The position numbers and the translations under genes were made by a program. From assembly GCA_011192005.1 (NCBI GenBank), contig DUFB01000077.1, positions 1 through 39,395 of the forward strand: a stretch of 39,395 bases of DNA, in the 5' to 3' direction. Positions 7,681-16,728 of the stretch are shown piece by piece (position 1 is the first letter of the stretch; each line of letters opens with the position of its first letter). The notes under the pieces are model-generated. The model saw only the letters and a program-made list of their open reading frames with translations. It was not told where the DNA came from and did no database searches. Source of the stretch: Dehalococcoidia bacterium. GTDB lineage: Bacteria; Chloroflexota; Dehalococcoidia; Dehalococcoidales; RBG-16-60-22.

Positions 7681-9277
7681 ACTAACCGATATAGCGGCAA
7701 ACGAGAATACACCGCTCACCGAGCTGAATATCGACGAACTGATACCGCTGCCGCCGCCCTACGATAGGGCAGGGGATTTGCCGGGATTCAGGCAACTCAC
7801 CGAAGACCAGCGGCAAAGGCTCGTGTGTAACCTCGACGGAGTGGTATCCTACGCGGGACTGCCTAAACCAGAGAATGAAGCGGAAAAGAAGAAATACATC
7901 GAGCAGTTCCTCGGTGGATTGAAAAAGCTCCTTGATAAGGAAAACAACTGGACTTTCCTGCAGCCTCTGATACTCTCTCTGGACTACTGTGCCCAGTGCC
8001 AGACCTGCAACGATGCCTGCCCGGTTTACCTCGCCAGTGGCAGAAACGACCTTTACCGTCCCACCTACCGCTCGGAAATATTCAGGCGTCTTATCGATAA
8101 ATACGGAAAAACGGGGGGAAAGCTGCGAGCCAGACTCACCGGGAAGGATATCAGACTTAACTGGGCAACGATAACCCGTTTGTACGAGCTTAGTTACCGG
8201 TGCAACCTGTGCCGTCGCTGCGCGCAAGCCTGTCCGATGGGCGTGGATAATGCTTTGATAACCAGAGAGCTGCGTAAATTGTTCAGTCAGGAATTGGGCT
8301 GGGCCCCGAAGGAACTACACGAAAAGGGCACGGTACTGCAGCTGGAAGTTGGCTCTCCCACCGGCCTGAATCCCAGAGTAGCTATCGACAATCTGGAATT
8401 CCTCGACGAAGAATTCAGCGAAGCCACCGGCATCGACGTAAAGACGGTATGGGACAAGCAAGGCGCCGACGTGCTGCTGATTCACAGCGCCGGTGACATA
8501 ATATCGTTCCCGGAAAGCCCGATTTCATTCACGATACTGTGCAACGCCGCGGGCATCAACTGGACGCTGTCATCGGAAATAGGCGGGTACGACGGGGTCA
8601 ATTACGGCCTGTTTTACGATGATGTACAACTGGCGAGAGTGGCCATCCGCCACGCCGAAATCGCGCGTAAGCTGGGCGTGAAGAAGATCGTGATGGGGGA
8701 ATGCGGCCACCAGCACAAAGCCTTCATAACGGTAGCCGACCGTGTCCTGACCGGCGACCTCAATATACCCCGTGAAAGCGTGATGACTTTCCTGGAGAAC
8801 CTGGTTTTCAGCGGTAAAATTGAATTCGACCCGTCCAAGAATGACTTTCCGGTAACCCTGCACGACCCGTGCAATGTCGTGAGAAACCTGGGAATCGTTG
8901 AGCCGCAGCGACGTATTCTCCGATATCTCTGTCCACAATTCCGCGAGATGACGCCCTCGGGGGTTGATAATTACTGCTGCGGGGGAGGTGGTGGCCTGAG
9001 CGTGATGTCGGACGTTAATTTCACCGACTGGAAGGTAAACGTCTCGGGGAGGATGAAGTTCAAACAGGTGCTGGAGGCATTCGCCGACGTGCCGGGCCCC
9101 GAGGTGAATAAATACGTATGCGCACCGTGCCTGAACTGCAAGCTGCAATTCCGCGACATCTTCGAACATTACGGGGCGAAAGAGAGGTCGGGGATAATCT
9201 GCGGGGGTCTGGCAGAACTCATCGTCAATGCCATGGTGGACATCAAGACACCGTTTATAAAATGGTTCGATGATTGA
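7667..9277 (+). CDS. dsrK-like: DsrK/HdrD-like iron-sulfur protein
   Basis: Two 4Fe-4S motifs (CAQCQTCNDACP, CNLCRRCAQACP) and CCG-type motifs (HDPCNVVRNLG...YCCGGGGG; CAPCLNCKLQ). Confidence 0.85.
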   Translation: MKKLKLTDIAANENTPLTELNIDELIPLPPPYDRAGDLPGFRQLTEDQRQRLVCNLDGVVSYAGLPKPENEAEKKKYIEQFLGGLKKLLDKENNWTFLQPLILSLDYCAQCQTCNDACPVYLASGRNDLYRPTYRSEIFRRLIDKYGKTGGKLRARLTGKDIRLNWATITRLYELSYRCNLCRRCAQACPMGVDNALITRELRKLFSQELGWAPKELHEKGTVLQLEVGSPTGLNPRVAIDNLEFLDEEFSEATGIDVKTVWDKQGADVLLIHSAGDIISFPESPISFTILCNAAGINWTLSSEIGGYDGVNYGLFYDDVQLARVAIRHAEIARKLGVKKIVMGECGHQHKAFITVADRVLTGDLNIPRESVMTFLENLVFSGKIEFDPSKNDFPVTLHDPCNVVRNLGIVEPQRRILRYLCPQFREMTPSGVDNYCCGGGGGLSVMSDVNFTDWKVNVSGRMKFKQVLEAFADVPGPEVNKYVCAPCLNCKLQFRDIFEHYGAKERSGIICGGLAELIVNAMVDIKTPFIKWFDD

Positions 9278-9403
9278 TATTTACCCTGTGAATTTCTTGC
9301 TTTATCGCCTGTGTACGTAGTAATATATTGGTGACTTCTGTCCCTTCAAAAACCGGGTAACCTCACAGCAGTCCAATGATTTAGTAAGGAGTAAAATATC
9401 AAT

Positions 9404-9721
9404 ATGGCGCAGATGGAACTGGCAGGCAACACGTATGAAGTAGATGAAAACGGGTTCATGCAGGAGACAAGCAGGTGGACCGAGGATGTTGCCAAAGCTT
9501 ATGCCAAGCTTGAAAAAGTCAACGAACTGACGGAAGAGCACTGGAAAGCACTTAATTACCTGAGGACATACTATCTTGCTAATGGCATCTGCCCGATGAT
9601 AAGAAGGCTTATCAAGGAGACCGGATATAACCTGAGCAAGCTGTACCAGCTATTCCCCAAGGGACCGGCGCAGTCGGCATGCAAGTGGGCAGGAGTGCCC
9701 AAGCCCACCGGCTGTGTATAG
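9404..9721 (+). CDS. dsrC: DsrC/TusE family sulfur carrier protein with both C-terminal cysteines
   Basis: 105 aa ending LFPKGPAQSACKWAGVPKPTGCV: penultimate Cys plus Cys 11 residues upstream. Confidence 0.93.
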   Translation: MAQMELAGNTYEVDENGFMQETSRWTEDVAKAYAKLEKVNELTEEHWKALNYLRTYYLANGICPMIRRLIKETGYNLSKLYQLFPKGPAQSACKWAGVPKPTGCV

Positions 9722-9839
9722 ATACTTTTATATATATAAAATAAAGAATTAACCGTAAATTATTTAGTTTACATAAATTATTCTCTTTGTTATAATTTTA
9801 CCTGCCACACACCAGGCTATCCGATTTCGCGATACCGTC

Positions 9840-9868
9840 TTGATAATGAGGTCGGATAGCGGTAAAAT
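9840..9868 (+). promoter_or_regulatory. tRNA-Met promoter with inverted-repeat arm in spacer
   Basis: TTGATA (9840-9845), 17 nt, TAAAAT (9863-9868). Confidence 0.6.
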
Positions 9869-9914
9869 ATTTCGTAAAGCCCAAGATATAAATATTCAAA
9901 TCCACAAACAAAAA

Positions 9915-9989
9915 GGGCTCGTAGCTCAGCGGCAGAGCGGTCGGCTCATAACCGATTGGTCGTAGGTTCGATCCCTACCGAGCCCACCA
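9915..9989 (+). tRNA. tRNA-Met (anticodon CAT), probably elongator; CCA encoded
   Basis: GGGCTCG/CGAGCCC acceptor, anticodon loop CTCATAA in stem GTCGG/CCGAT, GGTTCGATCC T-loop. tRNA-Ile2 cannot be excluded by eye. Confidence 0.93.
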
Positions 9990-10065
9990 AAATTTCCGTT
10001 CGATAGCACGTGTGTTGCTTGATTTTATATCAGTTATCCCGGCGGTTTATGTTATAATTGCTTGA

Positions 10066-10527
10066 ATGAACATCGGTGATTATGTAGCTATTTACGCCGC
10101 TCTTGTGGCCACTGCCGTTCTTATCTGGACTATCTGGCAGAACCGGAAATATCTCAAGTTCGATGAAATCATCAGCAGTGGGGGAAACGGCGTTATCTTT
10201 GAGATTTACATTACCAATAAAATGAAACGTCCGGTTAACATAAGACAAGTGTGTTTCCTGGATGAAGACGGGTCTCTCTATAGCTTTGCCTGTAAAGTAA
10301 ATTCCTTCTGGAAAAACGAACCCATCACCATAGGAGACGAAACACAAAATACAATAACGATGGAAAATGATTCCAGATATGTATTCCGGATAAAAATACA
10401 TCAGATTAAACAGGAGTTTGACGAAGCATCCAGATATCTGTTTTCTTACGTTGCGGTTGTTGATGATACCGGCAGAACTTACAAACACAGAATACCACAA
10501 GAAACCCTTAATCAGTTAAAAGATTAA
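10066..10527 (+). CDS. Hypothetical protein with N-terminal TM helix
   Basis: 153 aa, MNIGDYVAIYAALVATAVLIWTIWQNRKY; TATAAT 8 nt upstream of the ATG. Confidence 0.6.
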   Translation: MNIGDYVAIYAALVATAVLIWTIWQNRKYLKFDEIISSGGNGVIFEIYITNKMKRPVNIRQVCFLDEDGSLYSFACKVNSFWKNEPITIGDETQNTITMENDSRYVFRIKIHQIKQEFDEASRYLFSYVAVVDDTGRTYKHRIPQETLNQLKD

Positions 10528-10694
10528 ACTTTTGTTCATCCCGGTCTTAATGAAAATTGCTCCAGCAGCAGGGGAGTGCTATTTATGTAAGCTGCTTTTA
10601 CGTGCCTAATCTTACATAACATATATTATACGCCCCAAAGCAACGTTGCTATTAAGGGTTGACATAAGGGATTAAATTATTAATATTAGTGGAA

Positions 10695-11300
10695 TTAGAT
10701 ATTTCCACCTATAGATCTAATTATTTCTACTAAAGCAGAGTATAATTTATCTTCATTACGAGATATTAGTATGGATACTTTTTCTTTATATTCTCCATAT
10801 CCCTTACTTATATTACTTCTATTTCCAGAAATCAGGTCTTTTTCATGGCATATTGATAATAAATGTCTCTTTTTCTTCAAATACATTGTGGCAGTCTTAA
10901 CATGAGGTAAAAATTCTTCTTTTAAAGAACGGTCGTTTATCTTTTCAGAAATAACCTCTATTTGAACACTTTTCATTCTGAATTCGCCAATTTTTGCTAT
11001 CACCTGCTCCTCTATAGAAGAATCATAATACTCTTCTAACTTGGCCTTATCAAGTTTTCCTTTTCTTAATAGTTCCTTTTCAAAAGGCTCTAAATTTCTA
11101 CTATGTAAATAAGCCCCTAAATCCGTAGCCCATTTAGAAATATCATTTAATATCTTATCTCTATGTTCTCGTTTTATTGTTTCTCTCGTTTGTAAATACG
11201 AAGATACACCAAGACCTAGAGCTACTAATGCAATTAGAAATGATGCAATAACTCCAGCGATAGTCCAACCACCCGCAGATATTTCAAAAGTAATCATCAT
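10695..11300 (-). CDS. Hypothetical membrane-anchored protein
   Basis: 201 aa; N-terminal TM helix then a charged helical region. Confidence 0.6.
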   Translation of the reverse strand: MMITFEISAGGWTIAGVIASFLIALVALGLGVSSYLQTRETIKREHRDKILNDISKWATDLGAYLHSRNLEPFEKELLRKGKLDKAKLEEYYDSSIEEQVIAKIGEFRMKSVQIEVISEKINDRSLKEEFLPHVKTATMYLKKKRHLLSICHEKDLISGNRSNISKGYGEYKEKVSILISRNEDKLYSALVEIIRSIGGNI

Positions 11301-11369
11301 CTCATTATACCATTTTTAGACAACTTTATTATGTCATGTGATAATCCCCCACGGGGAGTAGCCTGCCTA

Positions 11370-11435
11370 GAGGGGCGCCAGCCCCTCTTTTAATATTCTC
11401 CCCCTCTCCTTTGATACCTCGTAAGGAGAGGGGGA
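11370..11435. repeat. GC-rich palindromic intergenic element
   Basis: Hairpin GAGGGGC-GCCA-GCCCCTC (11370-11387) followed by stem CCCCCTCTCCTT...AAGGAGAGGGGG (about 11400-11434). Confidence 0.5.
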
Positions 11436-11623
11436 CCAAGGAGGTGAGGTAGAAAAAATCTGGTGGGGTGGGACAAGGGTCGGGCAAAAAATCCTTAAAA
11501 TGTTGAAAAATGACTGATTTTTTATCTAAATACACGTTTCATGAATATAATACCATTACTAACACGCTAAAAACGCTCAGATTTTGATTTGAGAGCGTCG
11601 CGAGGCTAAATCTGGAGTAAATT

Positions 11624-12520
11624 TCAGGAAAACCACCCGTAAATCATGAAAACACCCGCCAGCACCATGGCAATCCCGGCCAGGACTCGCCAGTTAAAGA
11701 CGTCAATCTTCCGGTTGATTATCCAGGAAAAGATTAAAACGAAAATAACTATCGTTCCTACCAGCGGCTGGACAACGCTGACCGGACTGTGCATCAAGGC
11801 GGTAAAGCGGAAGAGATGGCCGGCCACCAGAAAAACGGCTCCGGCCGACAGCAACAGGAAAGTGTTGCGGTTTTGTTTTATGACGGCCCGACGCTGTCCG
11901 GGGCTGACGGCCATTATCACCAGTATGACGACAAAAGCAGCCAGATACATAACGAAGGTCGCCGCGTAAATCTCGTCAACCTCTTTCATGACGGGCCGGA
12001 TAAGCGTCGCCGAACCCGCCGAACAGAGAGCGGTACCCAGTCCCATCAGGAGACCGCTGGTTGATATCCGGAATGTGGTGCGGCTGATATCGGTGGTCGT
12101 CAGTACCGCCCCGAACATTATCAACAGCGCGGCGATAATCTGTAACCCGGTAACCGATTCATCCAGAAAAGCCACGCCGAAGATAACGGAAAATACCACC
12201 GAGGTACGGGTGATGGCGGCGGTTGGATTGGCGCCAATGACCCGCGTGCTGGTAAAGAACAGGAACCTGGCGATTACCAGATGAATCAGTCCGGCCGCCG
12301 CCAGTAAAAGATATTGCTGCCAGGTAAATTCCGCAAAGGCATACCATTCGCCGGCAACGCTTACGAGGACGATAAAAAGCGGCGTACCCACCAGCATCGA
12401 CACCGCCAGCGGCGTGAAGGACTCTCCCGACCGATAAGTGACCCTCCTGACCAGAATCTGGGTGACGGCGAAGGTCATAGCGGTAAGTATAGCAAAAAGA
12501 GGGCCCGTTCCGTTATCCAT
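11624..12520 (-). CDS. EamA/DMT-family transporter
   Basis: 298 aa, about 10 predicted TM helices; DMT-type repeat structure. Confidence 0.85.
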   Translation of the reverse strand: MDNGTGPLFAILTAMTFAVTQILVRRVTYRSGESFTPLAVSMLVGTPLFIVLVSVAGEWYAFAEFTWQQYLLLAAAGLIHLVIARFLFFTSTRVIGANPTAAITRTSVVFSVIFGVAFLDESVTGLQIIAALLIMFGAVLTTTDISRTTFRISTSGLLMGLGTALCSAGSATLIRPVMKEVDEIYAATFVMYLAAFVVILVIMAVSPGQRRAVIKQNRNTFLLLSAGAVFLVAGHLFRFTALMHSPVSVVQPLVGTIVIFVLIFSWIINRKIDVFNWRVLAGIAMVLAGVFMIYGWFS

Positions 12521-12546
12521 GATGTTATGTCAAATACACCGTTAAA

Positions 12547-13692
12547 CTACCCGGCGATATTCGCGGCGATTTTCTCCGCCAGCGAGTCCAGTCCCCAGCC
12601 TTTTTCCGCCGAGATGTGTACCACGTTCTCTTCAACGGATATTTTCTGAGAAGTGAAATAGTCCAGAGCGGATTTTTCGTCCCAGGTGCGGTTGCTATCC
12701 AGGAGACTATCTATCTTGTTCAGCGCCGTGATTCTCGGTTTATCCGTAAGGTCAAGGTCGGCGAGGATATCCTCGACCGTCTGGCACTGCTGCGGGGCAT
12801 CCGGCGAAGCGAAATCGACGACGTGAACCAGCAGAGCAGCTTCGGATAACTCCTCAAGGGTCGCCCGGAAAGCATCGATAATCATCGGGGGCAGCTTCCT
12901 GATGAATCCGACGGTATCGGTCATCAGCACGACGTTCCTGTTGGGAAGCGTCAACCTACGGGTGGTGGGATCCAGAGTGGCGAAAAGCCGATTATCCGCC
13001 AACACCTTGGCGCGGCACATGGCATTCAAAAGAGTACTCTTACCGGAGCTGGTATAGCCTACCAGCGCCACCACCGGGACGCGGTTTTTCTGCCGTTTCT
13101 GGCGGTACCGCTGGCGGTGCTTCCTTATCTCGTCGGTCTGCCGCTTGAGACGCTGTATTTTACGTCCAATCAAGCGACGGTCGGTCTCTATCTGCGTTTC
13201 ACCGGGGCCACGGGTACCGATACCGCCGCCGAGTCGCTCGAGGTGACGCCATTGCCCGGCAAGTCGCGGCAAGAGATACTGGTACTGCGCCAGCTCGACC
13301 TGAAGTCGGCCCTCGTGAGTGCGGGCGCGCCGGGTAAATATATCCAGAATCAAGGCAGCGCGGTCGATTACTTTTACTCCGAGAGCTTCTTCCAGATTAC
13401 GCTGTTGTGCCGGAGAAAGCTCATCATCGAGGATTAGGGTGCTGTAGTTGACACTTTCCTTGAGCGCCAGCAATTCTTCCAGCTTGCCTTTACCGACATA
13501 ATAAGGATTGGACGGTACCGTCAATTGCTGGACGATTTTACCGGCGACCTGCGCGCCGGCGGCACTGGTCAAACGCGCCAGCTCATTGATAGAATCTTCC
13601 GCCGACTCCCTCTCCTTCTTCCCTTTCGAGGTTACCGCCAGTAAAAGAGCCCGTTCCCGGGCTTCTGTGGTGAGTACAGTACTCCTGGAAAT
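12547..13692 (-). CDS. hflX: GTPase HflX (N-terminus extended beyond the track ORF; non-canonical start inferred)
   Basis: GGIGTRGPGETQIETDRR, GYTSSGKSTLLNA, DTVGFIRKLP motifs. The in-frame upstream 40 codons encode the expected HflX N-terminus (ERALLLAVTSKGKKERESAEDSINELARLTSAAG). Confidence 0.9.
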   Translation of the reverse strand: MSRSTVLTTEARERALLLAVTSKGKKERESAEDSINELARLTSAAGAQVAGKIVQQLTVPSNPYYVGKGKLEELLALKESVNYSTLILDDELSPAQQRNLEEALGVKVIDRAALILDIFTRRARTHEGRLQVELAQYQYLLPRLAGQWRHLERLGGGIGTRGPGETQIETDRRLIGRKIQRLKRQTDEIRKHRQRYRQKRQKNRVPVVALVGYTSSGKSTLLNAMCRAKVLADNRLFATLDPTTRRLTLPNRNVVLMTDTVGFIRKLPPMIIDAFRATLEELSEAALLVHVVDFASPDAPQQCQTVEDILADLDLTDKPRITALNKIDSLLDSNRTWDEKSALDYFTSQKISVEENVVHISAEKGWGLDSLAEKIAANIAG

Positions 13693-13723
13693 AATAAACT
13701 CCTCAGTATATATTTATGTCAAG

Positions 13724-14908
13724 CTACCTTTTGGGCGTAAGGTGGCGGGTATTACGCCAACCGGAAAGACGCGATAAGCCCTTGACCAGCGCCGCATCGG
13801 GAATGGTCAGGGACAGCCGGACGTAACCGTCACCGTTGCGTCCGTACCCTGCTCCGGGAGTAACCGCCACTCCCACCTGCTCTAGGAGATCGGCCGTAAA
13901 GTCCACGGAGTTATAGCCCTCGGGGACTTTAGCCCAGACGTAAAGACTCGCCCTGGGCATCCTCACGTCCAGTCCGATATTCCGGAGCACCTCGACGACC
14001 AGGTCGCGGCGGCGCTGATACACATTATTATGCTCGGCGATGCAATCCTGAGGACCGTTCAGGGCCTCGATTGCCATGTACTGGATAGCTTGCGGTATCC
14101 CTGAATCCAGGTTCGATTTCAGCGTGCGCAGGGCGCCGACCACCTCGCGGTTGCCGACCACCATACCGATACGCCAACCGGTCATGTTATAGCTCTTGGA
14201 AAGCGAGTGAAATTCCACGCCGACGTCCCTGGCGTCGTCAGCCTGCAGGAAACTTGGCGGTTCGTAACCGTCGTACGAAACCTCGGAATACGGCCCATCA
14301 TGACAGACGATAATATCGTGCTTCTTGGCGAACTCAACCACCCGGTTAAAGAAGTCCAGGTCAGCCACGGCGGCGGTAGGATTGTTGGGATAATTAATCC
14401 ACAGCATTTTAGTTGACTTTAATATATTTTCACTTATACCGTTCAAATCGGGTAGGAAATCGTTCTCTTCCTTTAAAGCCACGTAATAAGGCCGACCTCC
14501 GGCAAGGTAGGTGCTGACGGAGTAAACGGGATAACCGGGGTCGGTTACCAGAGCTGTGTCTCCGGGGTCGATAAAACAAAAGGCAATATGCCCTATCCCC
14601 TCCTTGGAGCCGATGAGCGGCAAAACCTCGGTTTCAGGGTTCAATCCCACGCTAAAACGCCGCTGGTACCAGGCAGCGATTGCCCGGCTGAGTTCCGGCA
14701 AGCCGGCGGATTCCGGATAACGATGGTTTTCCGGATTCCGCGCTTCTTTACAGAGTCTCTCGATGATATGAGGAGGCGTGGGAATATCAGGGTCACCGAT
14801 GGCAAAGCTGATGATTTCTTCACCCTTAGCTCTCTTATCGGCGATCTTTTTAGTTATCTCAACAAATAGATACGGTTTTAGTCCGGAGATTCTCTTCGCT
14901 ACTTTCAT
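13724..14908 (-). CDS. dapL: LL-diaminopimelate aminotransferase
   Basis: Class I/II aminotransferase; SFAIGDPDIPTPPHIIERL, YPNNPTAAVADLDFF, SLSKSYNMTGWRIG motifs. Confidence 0.88.
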   Translation of the reverse strand: MKVAKRISGLKPYLFVEITKKIADKRAKGEEIISFAIGDPDIPTPPHIIERLCKEARNPENHRYPESAGLPELSRAIAAWYQRRFSVGLNPETEVLPLIGSKEGIGHIAFCFIDPGDTALVTDPGYPVYSVSTYLAGGRPYYVALKEENDFLPDLNGISENILKSTKMLWINYPNNPTAAVADLDFFNRVVEFAKKHDIIVCHDGPYSEVSYDGYEPPSFLQADDARDVGVEFHSLSKSYNMTGWRIGMVVGNREVVGALRTLKSNLDSGIPQAIQYMAIEALNGPQDCIAEHNNVYQRRRDLVVEVLRNIGLDVRMPRASLYVWAKVPEGYNSVDFTADLLEQVGVAVTPGAGYGRNGDGYVRLSLTIPDAALVKGLSRLSGWRNTRHLTPKR

Positions 14909-14918
14909 TAATCACACC

Positions 14919-15797
14919 TCAATCAGGCCATGTCCCTTCGAAGACTATCTCGGCAGGTCCGCCCAGTATTACCTCACCTTCGCCGTTCCACTCTGCGTTC
15001 AATACCCCGCCAGGCAGCTCAATATCAACAATACGCCCGGTATATCCTAATATTTTCGAGGCGACAGCCACAGCACAGGCTCCGGTGCCGCAAGCCAGTG
15101 TCTCACCGACGCCCCTCTCCCAGACGCGCGCTTCCAGCCGGTCTTTACCGGTCACCCGGGCAATTTCAAAGTTTACGCGCCGCGGAAACAGCGACATATT
15201 TTCAACCAGCGGACCAATCTCCGACAGAGGAAATTCAGCCACGGATTGCCGGAGAAAGTGAACTGCGTGGGGATTGCCCATGGAAACCATATTCAGGGTA
15301 AATGCGATACCCTTAACCGTGGTCTTGTGACTCAGCATACCCGTTATGTCAACTATCTCCCCTACCGCCTTCTCGGGGGCAATGGGGATTTCATTAGCTG
15401 CGAAGCGTGGCTTTCCCATATTCGCCTGGAATTTATATACTCTGCCGCGTTTGATTTCCGGCCTGATGCGGTTGATACCGGCGGCCGTTTCAATGGTAAT
15501 TTCATTTACATCCTGTCTGACTTTCCCCTTTTCCATAACATACCTCGCCACGCAACGGAGTCCATTACCACAAGTCTCGGCCTCCGAACCGTCGGCATCA
15601 AAGGTGCGCATGAGAAAATCCGCCTTATCCGAAGGCAGAAGCAAAAGCAGACTATCAGCGCCGACACCAAGATGACGGTCGCAGATAGCTATAGCCAGGC
15701 GGGACCAGTCCCGCTGCATGCCTTCGGCTTCAATCAACACAAAATCGTTGGCAGTGCCCTGTAACTTGGTAAAATCCATCCATGTTCTCGCTTTCAA
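14919..15797 (-). CDS. dapF: Diaminopimelate epimerase
   Basis: KLQGTANDFVLIE, ETCGNGLRCVARY, ERGVGETLACGTGACAVAVA catalytic Cys motifs. Confidence 0.95.
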   Translation of the reverse strand: MKARTWMDFTKLQGTANDFVLIEAEGMQRDWSRLAIAICDRHLGVGADSLLLLLPSDKADFLMRTFDADGSEAETCGNGLRCVARYVMEKGKVRQDVNEITIETAAGINRIRPEIKRGRVYKFQANMGKPRFAANEIPIAPEKAVGEIVDITGMLSHKTTVKGIAFTLNMVSMGNPHAVHFLRQSVAEFPLSEIGPLVENMSLFPRRVNFEIARVTGKDRLEARVWERGVGETLACGTGACAVAVASKILGYTGRIVDIELPGGVLNAEWNGEGEVILGGPAEIVFEGTWPD

Positions 15798-15800
15798 ATA

Positions 15801-16724
15801 CTAACCATCAGCTCTTAAAAATCTACTAACCGCTTCTTCTATATCCGTATTCACGGGACTAGCCACATCGAACCAGCTTATAGCTTCGTCTTTCAACCTG
15901 AACCAAGCATACTGGTGCCGGATTAACCGGTGGGTCTCCATCTTCACCTTATGCCTGACTTCGTCCAGAGACAACTCACCCCTGAGATATTGCCCGACCT
16001 GCCGATAACCAATACCCGACATGGCGGGCAAATTAAAATCATACCCCATTTTGAGGAGATTTTCCACCTCAGCCACCAGTCCGCGGGCGAACATCTCGTC
16101 CACGCGACGGTCAACTATGTCATACAGCCTGGATCTGTCAGTAGTCAAGCCGATGACCAGCGACCTGTATACGGGTGTTTTCTTTTTCCCCTGCCGGGAA
16201 AAGGGCTTCCCGGTACGAGCGTGCACTTCGAGAGCCCGTATCACGCGACGTATGTTATGCGCGTCAATCTTCCGGGCAGCGGCGGGGTCGATTTTAACCA
16301 GTTCCCTATAGAGTACGCCGGCTCCGCCTCCGGCAGCAATCCTCTCTACATTATACCTGAATCGAGAATCGGGCGATACTCTGGGAACCTGCCAGTTTTC
16401 CAGTACCGCTTTCACGTACAGTCCGCTACCACCCACGAGAAGAGGTAAATGACGCCGTTTCTGAATATCCGAGATCGCCTTAAAAGCCAGCTGCTGGTAT
16501 TGAGCCAGACTGAATTCCTCGTCGGGATTAATGATATCGATAAGGTGGTGAGGTATCCTCGATAATTCTTCTGGTGCCGGTTTGGCGGTGCCGATGTCAA
16601 GATAACGGTATACCTGACGACTATCGGCACTGACGATTTCCGCCGGGAAGACCGAGGACAGATACAGAGCCAGCCGGCTCTTACCGATGCCGGTGGGACC
16701 GACTATTGCGACCAGACGCTCCAT
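15801..16724 (-). CDS. miaA: tRNA dimethylallyltransferase MiaA
   Basis: VGPTGIGKSRLALYL, SADSRQVYRYLDIGTAKP, GGSGLYVKAVL, MSGIGYRQVGQYL, RLIRHQYAWFR. Confidence 0.95.
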   Translation of the reverse strand: MERLVAIVGPTGIGKSRLALYLSSVFPAEIVSADSRQVYRYLDIGTAKPAPEELSRIPHHLIDIINPDEEFSLAQYQQLAFKAISDIQKRRHLPLLVGGSGLYVKAVLENWQVPRVSPDSRFRYNVERIAAGGGAGVLYRELVKIDPAAARKIDAHNIRRVIRALEVHARTGKPFSRQGKKKTPVYRSLVIGLTTDRSRLYDIVDRRVDEMFARGLVAEVENLLKMGYDFNLPAMSGIGYRQVGQYLRGELSLDEVRHKVKMETHRLIRHQYAWFRLKDEAISWFDVASPVNTDIEEAVSRFLRADG

Positions 16725-16728
16725 TCAA

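Noticed and set aside
11329-11535. 68-aa minus-strand ORF over the palindromic intergenic region
   Set aside because: Translation of a hairpin-rich repeat; no SD, no family resemblance.
15246-15764. Long plus-strand ORFs opposite dapF (also 15930-16448 opposite miaA and 20687-21280 opposite dxs)
   Set aside because: Antisense to well-conserved housekeeping genes; composition consistent with shadow ORFs.
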